Counted from the stretch's first letter, positions 48,029 to 57,414 are shown. The stretch is DNA of 64,000 nt from Ancrocorticia sp. (GCA_022648165.1 JALCLX010000004.1:124001-188000); one strand, 5' to 3'. Translations and numbers: made by a program. Notes: generated by a model from the letters alone, not told the origin.

Positions 48029-48097
48029 TGAGAACATTCCGTATGTGATTTACCGGCGTCGGCAAATCCCACGGTGATGATTCTCGGGTCTTTTTTT
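48025..48097 (+). terminator. RAT-overlapping attenuator terminator
   Basis: GACCTGAGAA (48025-48034) pairs with TTCTCGGGTC (48081-48090), with one G-U, followed by seven T (48091-48097). The large loop contains a second hairpin, 48047-48055 with 48060-48068. It would stop transcription unless LicT holds the RAT. Confidence 0.85.
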
Positions 48098-48136
48098 ATG
48101 CCCTGAAACCCCCGAGCATCTGCTCGGAGCGCGAGA

Positions 48137-48144
48137 TGATTCGA
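48137..48144. repeat. left target-site duplication (TGATTCGA)
   Basis: TGATTCGA at 48137-48144 is repeated exactly at 49293-49300. Eight bp is the usual duplication length of IS256-family elements. Confidence 0.92.
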
Positions 48145-48187
48145 GGGTTAAAGGACAAAACGTGGGTCTTATGGCGGCGTGTCGGGG

Positions 48188-49171
48188 TTAGTTTCGGATC
48201 CATCCTGTGCGGATTGTGAGGCCGTCTTCCCAGGGTGCGTTCGTGTTGATGGCGGTGTCGATTTCGGCTGGGCCTGGGCGAGTGCCGTTGGCGTGTATTG
48301 GTGTGGGTTGTTTGATGTTTGTTGCGAAGTCGGTGATGGGCTGGGTGTTCAGGGACCGGGAGTACAGGTAGTAGTCCATGGCTCGGAGCATGTGTTGTTC
48401 GGTCAGGCCGCGGTGGGCGTGGAGATAGGCCTTCAGTGGGGCGTTGATGCCGCCTTCGAGTGGGTTCGTGGTCGATCGGAGCTTGCTGGTGGTTTCCAGG
48501 TCGGGGTCGAGATAGGTGAATAAGACGCTGTCTTTGACGTGTGTGTCCAGGGATCTGACGATGCTTCTGGTGTTGTGGTGGGTGTACCACCAGGATTTGT
48601 TCCGTTTCGCGAATGCCGGGACCGCGCCGGGTGGGGTGTCGGCTTTGAAGGTGCGTTCAGCGAGCCAGGGGTCGTAGAGGTCGTGGAAGGCGGCGAGTTT
48701 CTTTTGCCAGTCGATGGCTTGCTCGCTGGTGGTGATGCGTGTCAGGAGGGCTTGGTAGGAGGCTTTCGATTCACGATCGCATAGCTGGTAGTCGATGATT
48801 CCTTTGGTGGTAGCGGCTGTGAGCACGCACCAGCCGTGGGCGATATAGGTGCCGTCGATGAAGATCTGGTCATGGATTTCACCGGTTTGTTGCCAGATCG
48901 GTTTTGTTGTCCAGCACCAGGCGTGGTCGCGGTCCCAGGTCCGTATGGATGTGGCGAGGTGGCGGTGGGGGCGGGTGTCGGTGACGTAGTCGATGAATTC
49001 GCGGAACTGTGCCAGGCGTTGCTGGTCTGTGCGTGGTGCGGTGAAGGAGTAACGGCATTCGGTGCAGTACCAGCGTTGTGTGCCTGCTCGTGTGGTGCCT
49101 TTCTTTCGACACGGGCGGTGGCAGATCGGGCAGGTACGGGCACGCGGGCTGAGTTTCTTCACCCCATGCAC
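48188..49171 (-). CDS. IS1249-family transposase, probably internally deleted
   Basis: 327 residues from GTG 49171. N-terminal zinc ribbon (Cys14, Cys17, Cys36, Cys39), first catalytic aspartate in FIDGTYIA (Asp106) and final glutamate in TTNPLEGGIN (Glu239), as in IS1249-type IS256 transposases. From memory of the family, full proteins are about 380-390 residues and carry a second catalytic Asp (VxTDGG) and an RCxFH segment between the arms xALLxRI and LTRITTxEQA. Here ALLTRITTSEQA (141-152) joins these arms directly, so about 60 residues are absent in frame. Transposition is probably lost. Confidence 0.8.
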   Translation of the reverse strand: MHGVKKLSPRARTCPICHRPCRKKGTTRAGTQRWYCTECRYSFTAPRTDQQRLAQFREFIDYVTDTRPHRHLATSIRTWDRDHAWCWTTKPIWQQTGEIHDQIFIDGTYIAHGWCVLTAATTKGIIDYQLCDRESKASYQALLTRITTSEQAIDWQKKLAAFHDLYDPWLAERTFKADTPPGAVPAFAKRNKSWWYTHHNTRSIVRSLDTHVKDSVLFTYLDPDLETTSKLRSTTNPLEGGINAPLKAYLHAHRGLTEQHMLRAMDYYLYSRSLNTQPITDFATNIKQPTPIHANGTRPGPAEIDTAINTNAPWEDGLTIRTGWIRN

Positions 49172-49178
49172 ATAACTG

Positions 49179-49207
49179 TTGCCAGTTCAAGGAAGCAATC
49201 GTATTAA
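49179..49207 (+). promoter_or_regulatory. outward-facing promoter-like sequence at the IS right end
   Basis: TTGCCA (49179-49184), a 17-bp spacer, and TATTAA (49202-49207) point out of the IS towards the PTS gene 104 bp away. Transcripts from it would lack the RAT and terminator. Sequence evidence only. Confidence 0.45.
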
Positions 49208-49292
49208 GGCCCGCGATCCTAAAGACAGCGACTTTCCACGATCACAGCAACGAAAAACCCGATCTTAAAACCCACCTTTTGTCTCTTAGCCC

Positions 49293-49300
49293 TGATTCGA
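49293..49300. repeat. right target-site duplication (TGATTCGA)
   Basis: Exact copy of 48137-48144, ending 10 bp before the start codon of the PTS gene, so the insertion lies just upstream of its Shine-Dalgarno. Confidence 0.92.
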
Positions 49301-49310
49301 GGAGGAATCC

Positions 49311-51233
49311 ATGGCAAAGCCAGATTATCCGCAACTCGCTGCGGACATCATCGCCGGAGCCGGAGGCAGCAACAACATCGCTACTGCCACTCATTGCGCC
49401 ACGCGCCTTCGGCTGACATTGAAGGATAAGAGCAAAGCGAGCAAAAAAACTGTTGAGGCAATCCCCGGAGTTCTTTCCGTTGTTGAAGCCGGCGGGCAAT
49501 TCCAAGTAGTGATCGGCAACGATGTGCCAATCGTGTACGAGGCAGTGACACGTCTGCCTGGGATGAACAACGGCCAGGCGGATGCTGGCGAGGACTCCGA
49601 AGAGAAGAAGAACCTCTTCGATCAGTTCATCGCCATGATCTCTTCAATCTTCCTGCCATTCCTCTGGACGCTCGCTGGAATTGGCTTGCTGAAGGCATTC
49701 ATCTCCTTGGCCACCAACCTCAATTGGCTTTCCACGGAAAGCACCACCTATGTCATTCTTTATGCCACGGCAGACGCGGTGTTCTACTTCCTGCCCATCT
49801 TCTTGGCAATCACCGCAGCCAAGCGTTTCAAGGCAGATCAGTTCACCGCAGTTGCCATCGCGGGCGCTATGGTCTACCCCACCATTATTGAGCTCTACAA
49901 CGCCGGAGAGCCCGTTCAGTTCTTCGGGATCCCCGTACAGATGATGAGCTACACATCCTCTGTTATTCCGATCATTTTCGCTGTGTGGATCCAAGGCTAC
50001 CTCGAGCGTTTCTTGCGCCGCGTGCTCCCTTCGGCAATCCGCAATTTCACAGTGCCGCTTCTGTCTGCATTTGTCATGGTTCCACTCACGCTGATCGTGG
50101 TTGGCCCCATCACCAACACTGCCGCCACCTGGATTTCGAGCAGCGTGATGTGGATGTTCGGTATTGCGCCATGGCTCGCCGGTGCCATCATGGGCGGCCT
50201 GTGGCAAGTGTTCGTGATCTTCGGTCTGCACTGGGGCTTCGTCCCGATCATGATGAACGACCTCGCTACAGTCAGCTACTCTCTGCTTCTCGGGCCGCTC
50301 GTTGCGGCCGTCGTCGCCCAGGCCGCCGCCGCGCTTGCCGTCGCCATCCGTACGCGTTCGAAGGCTCGCCGCCAAGTAGCCGCACCAGGAGTCGTTTCTG
50401 GTTTCCTCGCTGGTATTACCGAACCGATTATCTACGGCGTCAACCTTCCCATGCGCAGTCCCTTCTACTTCGGTTTAGCTGGTGGTGCAGTAGGAGGGGC
50501 TATCGCCGCAATCGGTGGCTCAGCAGCGGACTCCTTCATTATGCCTTCTCTGCTCGCACTTCCTGCCTACATGAACGTTGGCAACTTCTCGATGCAGATC
50601 ATCGGAGTACTGGTAGCAATCGGTGTGGCTTTCGTGTTGACGTTCTTCTTTGGCGTCACGAAGGACAACGACAAGCCAGATGCCACAGCTTCTGACGACA
50701 CCACTCGCGCTGGTAAAGACGTTGCCTCCAGCGTTATCACCTCCGGGCAAGATAGTGACACGGCAGTTAAGACCGGCGTCATCGAAACGCTCGGCGCACC
50801 CGTCAGCGGAACACTCGTCGATGTTTCCGAAGTAGCTGACAAAGTATTTGCCTCCGGTGCCCTTGGCAGTGGCATCGGAATTATCCCCGCTTCCTCAACG
50901 GTTGTGGCACCACTTTCTGGAACTCTCGTCACTGCATTCCCCACTGGCCACGCCTACGGAATCAAGTCTGATAATGGCGTGGAAGTACTCATCCACATCG
51001 GTATTGACACCGTTGCACTCAAAGGCGACGGTTTCAACGCACACGTCACTGCCGGGCAGAAGGTCGCAAAGGGGGACACGTTGGCCACAGTGGATTTCGA
51101 GAAGGTCACCTCTGCAGGCTACGATCCGACGACGATCGCCGTCGTCACTAACACCAAGAAACTCGCTTCCGTCACGGCTCGGCCAGATGGGCCGGTCAAT
51201 GCCGGTGACGACGCCGTGACTGTCGAAATCTAG
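49311..51233 (+). CDS. bglF: PTS beta-glucoside transporter EIIBCA
   Basis: 640 residues from ATG 49311, with GAGGAGG upstream. EIIB domain first (about 1-90), phospho-Cys29 in TATHCATRLRLTL; EIIC (about 105-460) with about ten membrane segments and GITEPIIYGVNLP; EIIA (about 490-640) with His562 in LIHIGIDTVALKGDGF. It imports and phosphorylates beta-glucosides (salicin, arbutin, cellobiose type). In such systems the EII also phosphorylates and inhibits its antiterminator. Its original leader is cut off by the IS; first gene of bglF-bglA-licT. Confidence 0.95.
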   Translation: MAKPDYPQLAADIIAGAGGSNNIATATHCATRLRLTLKDKSKASKKTVEAIPGVLSVVEAGGQFQVVIGNDVPIVYEAVTRLPGMNNGQADAGEDSEEKKNLFDQFIAMISSIFLPFLWTLAGIGLLKAFISLATNLNWLSTESTTYVILYATADAVFYFLPIFLAITAAKRFKADQFTAVAIAGAMVYPTIIELYNAGEPVQFFGIPVQMMSYTSSVIPIIFAVWIQGYLERFLRRVLPSAIRNFTVPLLSAFVMVPLTLIVVGPITNTAATWISSSVMWMFGIAPWLAGAIMGGLWQVFVIFGLHWGFVPIMMNDLATVSYSLLLGPLVAAVVAQAAAALAVAIRTRSKARRQVAAPGVVSGFLAGITEPIIYGVNLPMRSPFYFGLAGGAVGGAIAAIGGSAADSFIMPSLLALPAYMNVGNFSMQIIGVLVAIGVAFVLTFFFGVTKDNDKPDATASDDTTRAGKDVASSVITSGQDSDTAVKTGVIETLGAPVSGTLVDVSEVADKVFASGALGSGIGIIPASSTVVAPLSGTLVTAFPTGHAYGIKSDNGVEVLIHIGIDTVALKGDGFNAHVTAGQKVAKGDTLATVDFEKVTSAGYDPTTIAVVTNTKKLASVTARPDGPVNAGDDAVTVEI

Positions 51234-51243
51234 GAGAAAACCT

Positions 51244-52653
51244 ATGCGCTACAAGAAACTCTCCCCATTTCCGCCCCACTTCCTCTGGAGTGGTTCCACT
51301 TCTGCCTACCAGGTGGAGGGCGCTTGGAATGACGATGGAAAGGGCCCTTCAGTAATCGACGTTGGCAATCATACGAAGCCTGGAATCGCTGACTTCACCG
51401 TGTGCGTTGATCACTACCATCGCATGGAAGACGATGTGGCTCTGTTTGCGGAGATGGGGTTGACGGCATACCGTTTTTCCATCGCGTGGACGCGCATCAT
51501 TCCCGATGGTGACGGTGAGATCAACCAGGCGGGGATCGATTTCTACCACCGGCTGATCGACGCCTTGATCGCACACCACATCGAGCCCATCGTCACCATG
51601 TATCACTTTGATCTCCCGGCAGCACTGGATGCCAAGGGAGGCTGGGAAAACCGCGCCACCGTGGCAGCGTTTGAACGCTACGCAAGAATTCTCTTCTCCG
51701 AGTACGGGAACAAAGTGAAATACTGGCTGACCATCAACGAGCAAAACATGATGATCCTCGTGGGTGAAGCGATTGGCACTGTGAAACCAGGTAGCCCCAA
51801 ATCGGCGCTCTATCAGGCCAATCACCACATGATGCTCGCTCAGGCGAAGGCCATGATCCTCTGCCATGAGATGTTGCTGAACGCTAAGATCGGCCCTGCG
51901 CCCAACATTGGGCTCGTTTATCCTGCTACGAGCAAACCGGAAGACGTGCTAGCCGCCGACGATGTGAACTCCATTCGCAACTGGTTCTACGTGGATGCGG
52001 CAGCGCGGGGTATTTACAATTCCGTAGCCTGGCGCTACTTGGAAGAAATCGGTGCCGTTCCCTCGATCGAAGACGGCGATATGGATATTCTTGCGGCAGC
52101 TCGCCCCGATTTCATTGCCTTCAACTATTACACGTCCCTCACGGTTGCCGAACCCCTTCCGGAAGGGCAACCCATCCCCGGATCGAGTGATCAGCAACTG
52201 TTTGCTGGTGAGGAGAATGTGTTCTTGGGCAAGAACAATCCCTATCTGCCACGCACTGATTTCGGCTGGGAGATGGATCCCGTCGGCTTCCGCAATACGT
52301 TCCGAGCTCTTTGGGATCGGTATCACCTTCCACTGCTCGTCACGGAGAACGGCTTGGGGGCATACGATTCATTGGAGGCAGACGGCGCCGTCCACGATCC
52401 CTATCGGATCAACTATCTGCGCGACCACATCGAGCAAATTCAGCTAGCGCTTACCGACGGCGTGGAGGTCCTCGGGTATAGCCCGTGGTCTGCCATCGAC
52501 CTCATCTCCACCCATCAGGGGATCTCCAAGCGCTATGGCTTCATCTTCGTGAACCGAGGCGAAGAAGATCTGCGCGACCTAGCCCGTTACAAGAAGGATT
52601 CCTTCTTCTGGTACCAGAAAGTGATCCACACCAACGGCGCTGATCTTTCCTAG
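51244..52653 (+). CDS. bglA: 6-phospho-beta-glucosidase (GH1)
   Basis: 469 residues from ATG 51244, with TAGGAGAAAAC upstream, 10 bp after bglF. Family 1 retaining glycosidase: acid/base Glu166 in TINEQN, nucleophile Glu368 in VTENGLG, N-terminal FLWSGSTSAYQVEGAW. The phosphate-recognising SKRYGF near the C-terminus indicates a 6-phospho substrate. It hydrolyses the phosphorylated beta-glucosides made by BglF. Confidence 0.96.
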   Translation: MRYKKLSPFPPHFLWSGSTSAYQVEGAWNDDGKGPSVIDVGNHTKPGIADFTVCVDHYHRMEDDVALFAEMGLTAYRFSIAWTRIIPDGDGEINQAGIDFYHRLIDALIAHHIEPIVTMYHFDLPAALDAKGGWENRATVAAFERYARILFSEYGNKVKYWLTINEQNMMILVGEAIGTVKPGSPKSALYQANHHMMLAQAKAMILCHEMLLNAKIGPAPNIGLVYPATSKPEDVLAADDVNSIRNWFYVDAAARGIYNSVAWRYLEEIGAVPSIEDGDMDILAAARPDFIAFNYYTSLTVAEPLPEGQPIPGSSDQQLFAGEENVFLGKNNPYLPRTDFGWEMDPVGFRNTFRALWDRYHLPLLVTENGLGAYDSLEADGAVHDPYRINYLRDHIEQIQLALTDGVEVLGYSPWSAIDLISTHQGISKRYGFIFVNRGEEDLRDLARYKKDSFFWYQKVIHTNGADLS

Positions 52654-52659
52654 CGCACA

Positions 52660-52698
52660 TTCCGGGCCCACATTTCACGAATGATTGTGGGCCCGGAA
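52660..52698 (+). terminator. perfect 13-bp inverted repeat between bglA and licT
   Basis: TTCCGGGCCCACA (52660-52672) pairs perfectly with TGTGGGCCCGGAA (52686-52698), followed by CTCTCCTTT, not a uniform T-tract. It may partly terminate or stabilise the bglFA mRNA, lowering licT expression. Confidence 0.6.
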
Positions 52699-52741
52699 CT
52701 CTCCTTTGATCGGTAGCCTTGAAAAGAAGGGAGGAAATCCC

Positions 52742-53653
52742 ATGAAGATCGTTCGCGTGCTCAATAACAACGTTGTGTTATCCGAGGAAAATGGCGCGCC
52801 CGTTATTCTCACTGGCCGCGGTATTGGCTTCCACGGTACTAGTGGCCAGCTGATAGACGAGTCCCGCGTTGTTCAAAGGTTCTATCCCGCCACGCGCAGT
52901 GAATACGAAAGCCTTCGCGATTTCTTGACGGATATCTCACCCGAATACATCAAGCTCGCAAAAACAATTGTGGAGATGGCTCAAAGCGCATGGAATGTCA
53001 CCTTTGGACAGTCCTCTATCGTTGCCTTGGCCGATCACTTGTCTTTCGCCGTCAAACGTGCCCAAGTGGGCCAGTGCACCCCTCATCCTCTGCAAGGAGA
53101 AGTTTCGAATCTTTTCCCACGCGAATACGCAATGGCACTGCGCGCAGTACAAACCGTTCGCGGCAACAGCATGCCAATCGACGATAGCGAGGCAGTGGCC
53201 ATCTGCCTTCACTTCATCAACGCGCTTGCATTTACAGATGGTGACCTTTCACGTACCTATGCCATGACGGAAGTTTTCACCCAGATCTTTGACGTACTCG
53301 AATCGGCTTATGGCCACACATTCGCAACCGGTTCAATAAACGCAGCCCGGTTCGTGACCCATCTGCGATATTTCTTCGCACGCGCCGCTTCCGGTAAACA
53401 ATGCGACGAACATCCCGCAGCCTTTGTTGAGAGCGTGCGCGATTCGTTTCCGCGTGCCTACCAGGTTTCCGAGAAAGTGCGCGCACTACTCGAGTTTCAC
53501 CTAGGCCACCGCCTGACCAATGATGAACAGATCTATCTGACTCTTCACATTGAAAGGCTGGCAACAGAGAGTGAGACGCCCGCTAAGAAAGAAGACGCAC
53601 GGAGAACGGATAACGCGCCATCTGGTAATGCGACGCTTGAATCGCGGCCTTGA
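52742..53653 (+). CDS. licT: LicT/BglG-family transcriptional antiterminator
   Basis: 303 residues from ATG 52742, with GGGAGGAAA upstream. N-terminal RNA-binding CAT domain (MKIVRVLNNNVVLSEENG, GRGIGF) and two PTS regulation domains with the four conserved phosphorylatable histidines His99, His157, His207 and His269. It should bind the RAT at 48004-48028, which is now 4.7 kb away beyond the IS. Its last 71 bp overlap the convergent DUF4870-like gene. Confidence 0.95.
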   Translation: MKIVRVLNNNVVLSEENGAPVILTGRGIGFHGTSGQLIDESRVVQRFYPATRSEYESLRDFLTDISPEYIKLAKTIVEMAQSAWNVTFGQSSIVALADHLSFAVKRAQVGQCTPHPLQGEVSNLFPREYAMALRAVQTVRGNSMPIDDSEAVAICLHFINALAFTDGDLSRTYAMTEVFTQIFDVLESAYGHTFATGSINAARFVTHLRYFFARAASGKQCDEHPAAFVESVRDSFPRAYQVSEKVRALLEFHLGHRLTNDEQIYLTLHIERLATESETPAKKEDARRTDNAPSGNATLESRP

Positions 53654-54137
53654 TCGGGTAATAGATCTCCATGATCAGAACGGCAAGCCAGATCACCGCG
53701 GCCACGGGCGCCAGAATCACAGTGATCAGGCAAATCCATGCGACGATGCTTGCGATTGTCATTCCCAGGCTGAAATTGAATGACCGCGCCGAGGCCTCGC
53801 GCACATAAGGGCTGCGATCCTTAAAAAGCAACCATACGATGAGTGGACCAATGAAGCCGAGCCAGCCCACCGAAAACAGCATTCCCACGGGACTGGCAAT
53901 ATGGGCCAGTATCGCATAGGTGCGGTCGTCATCTGGGCTGAGACTGCCAGCTCCAGGCCGCGGCTCGCCATAGATATACGGATGCGGTTGGCCATACGGC
54001 TGCCCCGGGTACGGCTGACTCGGGTATGGCTGCCCGTTGAAGCCTGGCGGATACTGGCCTGGTTGGGAACCGCCCCAGGCATTTCCCCCCTGCCAATTGC
54101 CTTGCCATTGTGGACCATTCGGATTCGTCATAGCCAC
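53583..54137 (-). CDS. DUF4870-like membrane protein
   Basis: 184 residues from GTG 54137 (AGGGG at good spacing); ATG 54131 is also possible. N-terminal 60 residues are rich in Gly, Pro, Tyr and Gln with repeats of the type QPYPxQPY, then DDDRTYAILAHIASPVGML and three to four hydrophobic segments ending in the family motif PIKAAIQ. Function unknown. Convergent with licT and overlapping its end by 71 bp. Confidence 0.85.
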   Translation of the reverse strand: MAMTNPNGPQWQGNWQGGNAWGGSQPGQYPPGFNGQPYPSQPYPGQPYGQPHPYIYGEPRPGAGSLSPDDDRTYAILAHIASPVGMLFSVGWLGFIGPLIVWLLFKDRSPYVREASARSFNFSLGMTIASIVAWICLITVILAPVAAVIWLAVLIMEIYYPIKAAIQASHYQMARYPFSVRLLS

Positions 54138-54183
54138 ATCATCCCCTAAAAGCTCTCAGCATGCCACTGGATATCGCTCACTG

Positions 54184-54230
54184 CGCAAGAGGGAGTGAGC
54201 CCGGCGAATCCCAGCTCACTCCCTCTTGCG
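54184..54230 (-). terminator. perfect 17-bp inverted repeat after pntB
   Basis: CGCAAGAGGGAGTGAGC (54184-54200) pairs with GCTCACTCCCTCTTGCG (54214-54230). It begins 12 bp after the pntB stop and probably ends the pntAB mRNA. No T-tract on either side. Confidence 0.65.
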
Positions 54231-54241
54231 AATCGATCGAT

Positions 54242-55732
54242 TCACAGATCGGACACGATCTCCTCTACGGATTTCTTCGCATCCCCCAACAGCATCTGTG
54301 TATTCTCACGGAAGAACAACGGGTTCTGTACGCCCGCGTACCCGGCGTTCCCCATGGAGCGTTTGAATACGATCACATTGCGTGCTTCCCACACGTGCAG
54401 TACCGGCATCCCCGCGATCGGCGAGCCTGGCTCCTGAGCAGCCGGATTCACCGTATCGTTTGCACCGATGACGAGCACAACATCCGTATCAGCGAAGTCT
54501 TCGTTGATCTCATCCATCTCCATGACGATGTCATAGGGAACTTTCGCCTCTGCGAGCAACACGTTCATGTGCCCGGGGAGGCGGCCTGCCACAGGATGGA
54601 TTCCGAAGCGCACGTCTTTGCCCATATCGCGCAGCTTCCGTGTCAGCTCGGCAACAGGGTACTGCGCCTGCGCTACGGCCATGCCATATCCCGGCGTAAT
54701 GATGATGGATTGGGATTCCTTCAGGAGATTCGCAACATCAGCTGCCGTGGTCTCACGGTGTTCACCGTAATCCTTCTGCTCAGTACTTGCCCCAGCACCA
54801 TCCGAACCGAAACCACCGAGGATAACCGAGATGAAGGAGCGGTTCATCGCTTGGCACATGATGTAGGAGAGGTAGGCACCTGAGGATCCAACCAATGCGC
54901 CGGTGATGATGAGCAAATCATTGCCCAAGGTGAAGCCAGCCATTGCCGCGGCCCAGCCCGAATAGGAGTTGAGCATGGAGACAACAACTGGCATGTCTCC
55001 ACCACCAATGGCGAGGACGAGATGCGCGCCGAGCAGCAGCGAGATGACAGTCAAAATCACTAGAGGAAGCAGACCGGCCGCGAGGCTGCGCGTGTGTGCC
55101 ATCCAGATGATCAAGCCGATAGAGACGACGATCGCGGCAAGATTCAGGAAGTTCCGCCCGGGAAGCGTCACAGGACGGCCCGATATCTTCGCCGACAATT
55201 TCAGGTACGCCACAATCGAACCCGTAAATGTGACAGCGCCGATGAATACCGCAAGTCCCAGCTCGCCCATGTGGAAGGCGTTCTCTACGCTGTTCGCTCC
55301 CGGCTGCTCAATGAACGAGTTATAGCCGACGAGTACCGCAGCCAGGCCCACAAAGGAGTGCAACATGGCGATGAGCTCAGGCATCTGAGTCATTTCCACC
55401 TTGCGTGCCAACATAACACCGATTAATGCGCCGATTGCGATCGCCCCGGCGATCAGCCCTACGGTCAGAGCAGTATTATCTTTGTCCCCATCGATCACCA
55501 CCCAGATCGTCGCGACAAGCGCGAATGCCATACCAAAAATGCCCAGGTTATTCCCGCGTTGTGCGCTCTCTTGTTTGGATAGGCCCGCAAGTGCAAGGAT
55601 GAATAGCAACGCCGCTACGATGTAGGCCAGCGATTGGAAACGGGTGATCCACGTATAGTCAGTGGATTCAGCTGAGACAGCCATGGGGGCCACGGCAGCT
55701 CCAAGCAGAGTATTACTGAACAAGGCGGTCAT
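54242..55732 (-). CDS. pntB: NAD(P) transhydrogenase subunit beta
   Basis: 496 residues from ATG 55732, with AGGAGGA upstream; longer at its N-terminus than E. coli PntB. Membrane domain (about 30-300) then the NADP-binding domain with [16 protein letters not shown] and [11 protein letters not shown]. With PntA it uses the proton gradient to transfer hydride from NADH to NADP. It starts 1 bp after pntA ends. Confidence 0.96.
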   Translation of the reverse strand: MTALFSNTLLGAAVAPMAVSAESTDYTWITRFQSLAYIVAALLFILALAGLSKQESAQRGNNLGIFGMAFALVATIWVVIDGDKDNTALTVGLIAGAIAIGALIGVMLARKVEMTQMPELIAMLHSFVGLAAVLVGYNSFIEQPGANSVENAFHMGELGLAVFIGAVTFTGSIVAYLKLSAKISGRPVTLPGRNFLNLAAIVVSIGLIIWMAHTRSLAAGLLPLVILTVISLLLGAHLVLAIGGGDMPVVVSMLNSYSGWAAAMAGFTLGNDLLIITGALVGSSGAYLSYIMCQAMNRSFISVILGGFGSDGAGASTEQKDYGEHRETTAADVANLLKESQSIIITPGYGMAVAQAQYPVAELTRKLRDMGKDVRFGIHPVAGRLPGHMNVLLAEAKVPYDIVMEMDEINEDFADTDVVLVIGANDTVNPAAQEPGSPIAGMPVLHVWEARNVIVFKRSMGNAGYAGVQNPLFFRENTQMLLGDAKKSVEEIVSDL

Positions 55733-55733
55733 C

Positions 55734-57266
55734 TCAGCTCCTCCTGAACATTCCGAGCATACGGTGCGTCACGGTGAATCCACCGAAGATGTTGATAGAT
55801 GCCACAACTGTTGCAACGAATGCCATAATCCACACGGCCGGATGGCTGGATCCGATCTGCATGAGTGCGCCGACGATGATGATGCCGGAAATGGCGTTCG
55901 TGACAGACATCAAGGGTGTGTGCAAGGAATGCGTGACGTTGGTGATGACGTAAAAGCCAACCACAACAGCCAACGCGAACACGAAAAAGTGCCCTTGCAT
56001 TCCCGGAGGAGCACTCAGGATAAGCCACACGAACAACGCGACAGCCGCGATCTTCCACCACCAGCGCGCAAATAGTGATTTCGGCTTTTCCGCCTCTACT
56101 TCCGCGGCCGCTAGTGTGGCCTGTGCCGGGGCAGCAGGAGCGGCGGAAACTTTGACGGGCGGCGGCGGCCACATCCCCTCGCCGCCAAGTACCACGGTAA
56201 TGCCACGGACGATTTCGTCTTCCATATTGAGCACGAGCACGCCGTCTTTACCGGGAGTAGTCAACTTGAAGAAGTTGACGACGTTTTGACCATACAGCTG
56301 AGATGCCTGCCCTGAAAGCCGCCGCGCCAGATCGCGGTATCCGATGATCGTGACGCCGTTCTCGGTTTGGATAACGCGATCGGGTTCGGTCAGCTCGCAG
56401 TTACCACCATTTGCCGCACCCAGATCGACGATCACCGATCCAGGTTTCATTCGCTTCACAGCTTCCGCGGTGATGAGGCGCGGGGCCGGACGCCCGGGGA
56501 TCAATGCTGTTGTAATGACGATGTCCGCAGCTGCCGCCTCGCGCGTATACACCTCCAGTGCCAGCGCCTCTTGATCGGCCGTCATCGCCTTAGCGTAGCC
56601 GTCCGTGGATTCCTGCTTCACGGGAATGTCAACGAACTGCCCTCCCATGGACTCGACCTGCTCTGCCACCTCCGGGCGAACGTCCGTAGCTTTGACAATC
56701 GCACCCATTGAGTTCGCTGTGCCGATCGCAGCGAGCCCTGCGACGCCTGCACCGATCACGTACACCGTGGCAGGCGGCACCTTGCCCGCCGCAGTTACCT
56801 GGCCGGTGAAGAGCCGTCCAAACGCGTTGGCGGCTTCCACAATGGCGCGATAACCAGCAATATTTGCCATCGATGAACGCACATCCATCGACTGCGCTCG
56901 CGAGATTCGCGGAACGGCGTCCATCGCAAGTGCGGTGAGCCCTGCGGCCTTCAACCGATCGATGAGTTCGGTATTGCCATTGGGATTCAATCGAGAAATG
57001 AGTGTGGCACCCTTCCCCATGAGGGCGAGTTCCTCTGCGGGAGGTTCGTCCAGACACGTCACAATATCCGCGGCCCACGCGTCCTCGCGGGTCACGATCT
57101 GCGCCCCGGCCTCCTGGTACTGTTCGTCAGGGTAATGCGCCTGAGCGCCAGCACCGCTTTCAACCCGGACGTCATACCCGAGTTTGATGAGCTTCTTGAC
57201 AGTATCTGGAGTTGCCGACACAAGGGTTTCTCCCTGCGCGGGTTCTTTCGGTATACCTATTAGCAA
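55734..57266 (-). CDS. pntA: NAD(P) transhydrogenase subunit alpha
   Basis: 510 residues from TTG 57266, chosen because GAGGAG is 7 nt upstream and it gives [19 protein letters not shown], the usual N-terminus; GTG 57281 is in frame but lacks this site. NAD-binding domain with [15 protein letters not shown], then a membrane domain (about 410-510). The single-polypeptide alpha is the same length as E. coli PntA. Confidence 0.95.
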   Translation of the reverse strand: MLIGIPKEPAQGETLVSATPDTVKKLIKLGYDVRVESGAGAQAHYPDEQYQEAGAQIVTREDAWAADIVTCLDEPPAEELALMGKGATLISRLNPNGNTELIDRLKAAGLTALAMDAVPRISRAQSMDVRSSMANIAGYRAIVEAANAFGRLFTGQVTAAGKVPPATVYVIGAGVAGLAAIGTANSMGAIVKATDVRPEVAEQVESMGGQFVDIPVKQESTDGYAKAMTADQEALALEVYTREAAAADIVITTALIPGRPAPRLITAEAVKRMKPGSVIVDLGAANGGNCELTEPDRVIQTENGVTIIGYRDLARRLSGQASQLYGQNVVNFFKLTTPGKDGVLVLNMEDEIVRGITVVLGGEGMWPPPPVKVSAAPAAPAQATLAAAEVEAEKPKSLFARWWWKIAAVALFVWLILSAPPGMQGHFFVFALAVVVGFYVITNVTHSLHTPLMSVTNAISGIIIVGALMQIGSSHPAVWIMAFVATVVASINIFGGFTVTHRMLGMFRRS

Positions 57267-57414
57267 CCAACCACTCCTCACCGATCATCTGCGATCGACC
57301 ATATTTGACCTTTTGGGCAACGCTAATAGGGTACCGTGAAACTGCGTGCATCGTGGCACAGGACGCGGAAAAATGGACACTACCACACTCAATTTTCGTG
57401 CGTGTCGCTTTGCG

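Larger units (their letters stand above)
48145..49292 (-). mobile_element. IS1249-like insertion sequence (IS256 family), 1148 bp
   Basis: Imperfect terminal inverted repeats: GGGTTAAAGGACAAAACG inwards from 48145 and GGGCTAAGAGACAAAAGG inwards from 49292, similarity continuing about 10 bp more. Flanked by perfect 8-bp duplications TGATTCGA. It carries one transposase gene on the minus strand, opposite to the bgl genes. Excision of the element and one duplication would join the leader directly to GAGGAGGAATCC-ATG of the PTS gene. The exact duplication suggests a fairly recent insertion. Confidence 0.92.

Noticed and set aside
48004-48097. Ribosomal-protein (L10-type) leader
   Set aside because: The terminal stem and GGTGATGA first suggested this, but the RAT motif, the overlapping terminator and a nearby licT with a bgl operon fit far better.
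54161-54883. 240-residue plus-strand frame
   Set aside because: It lies opposite pntB and starts inside the 17-bp hairpin region.
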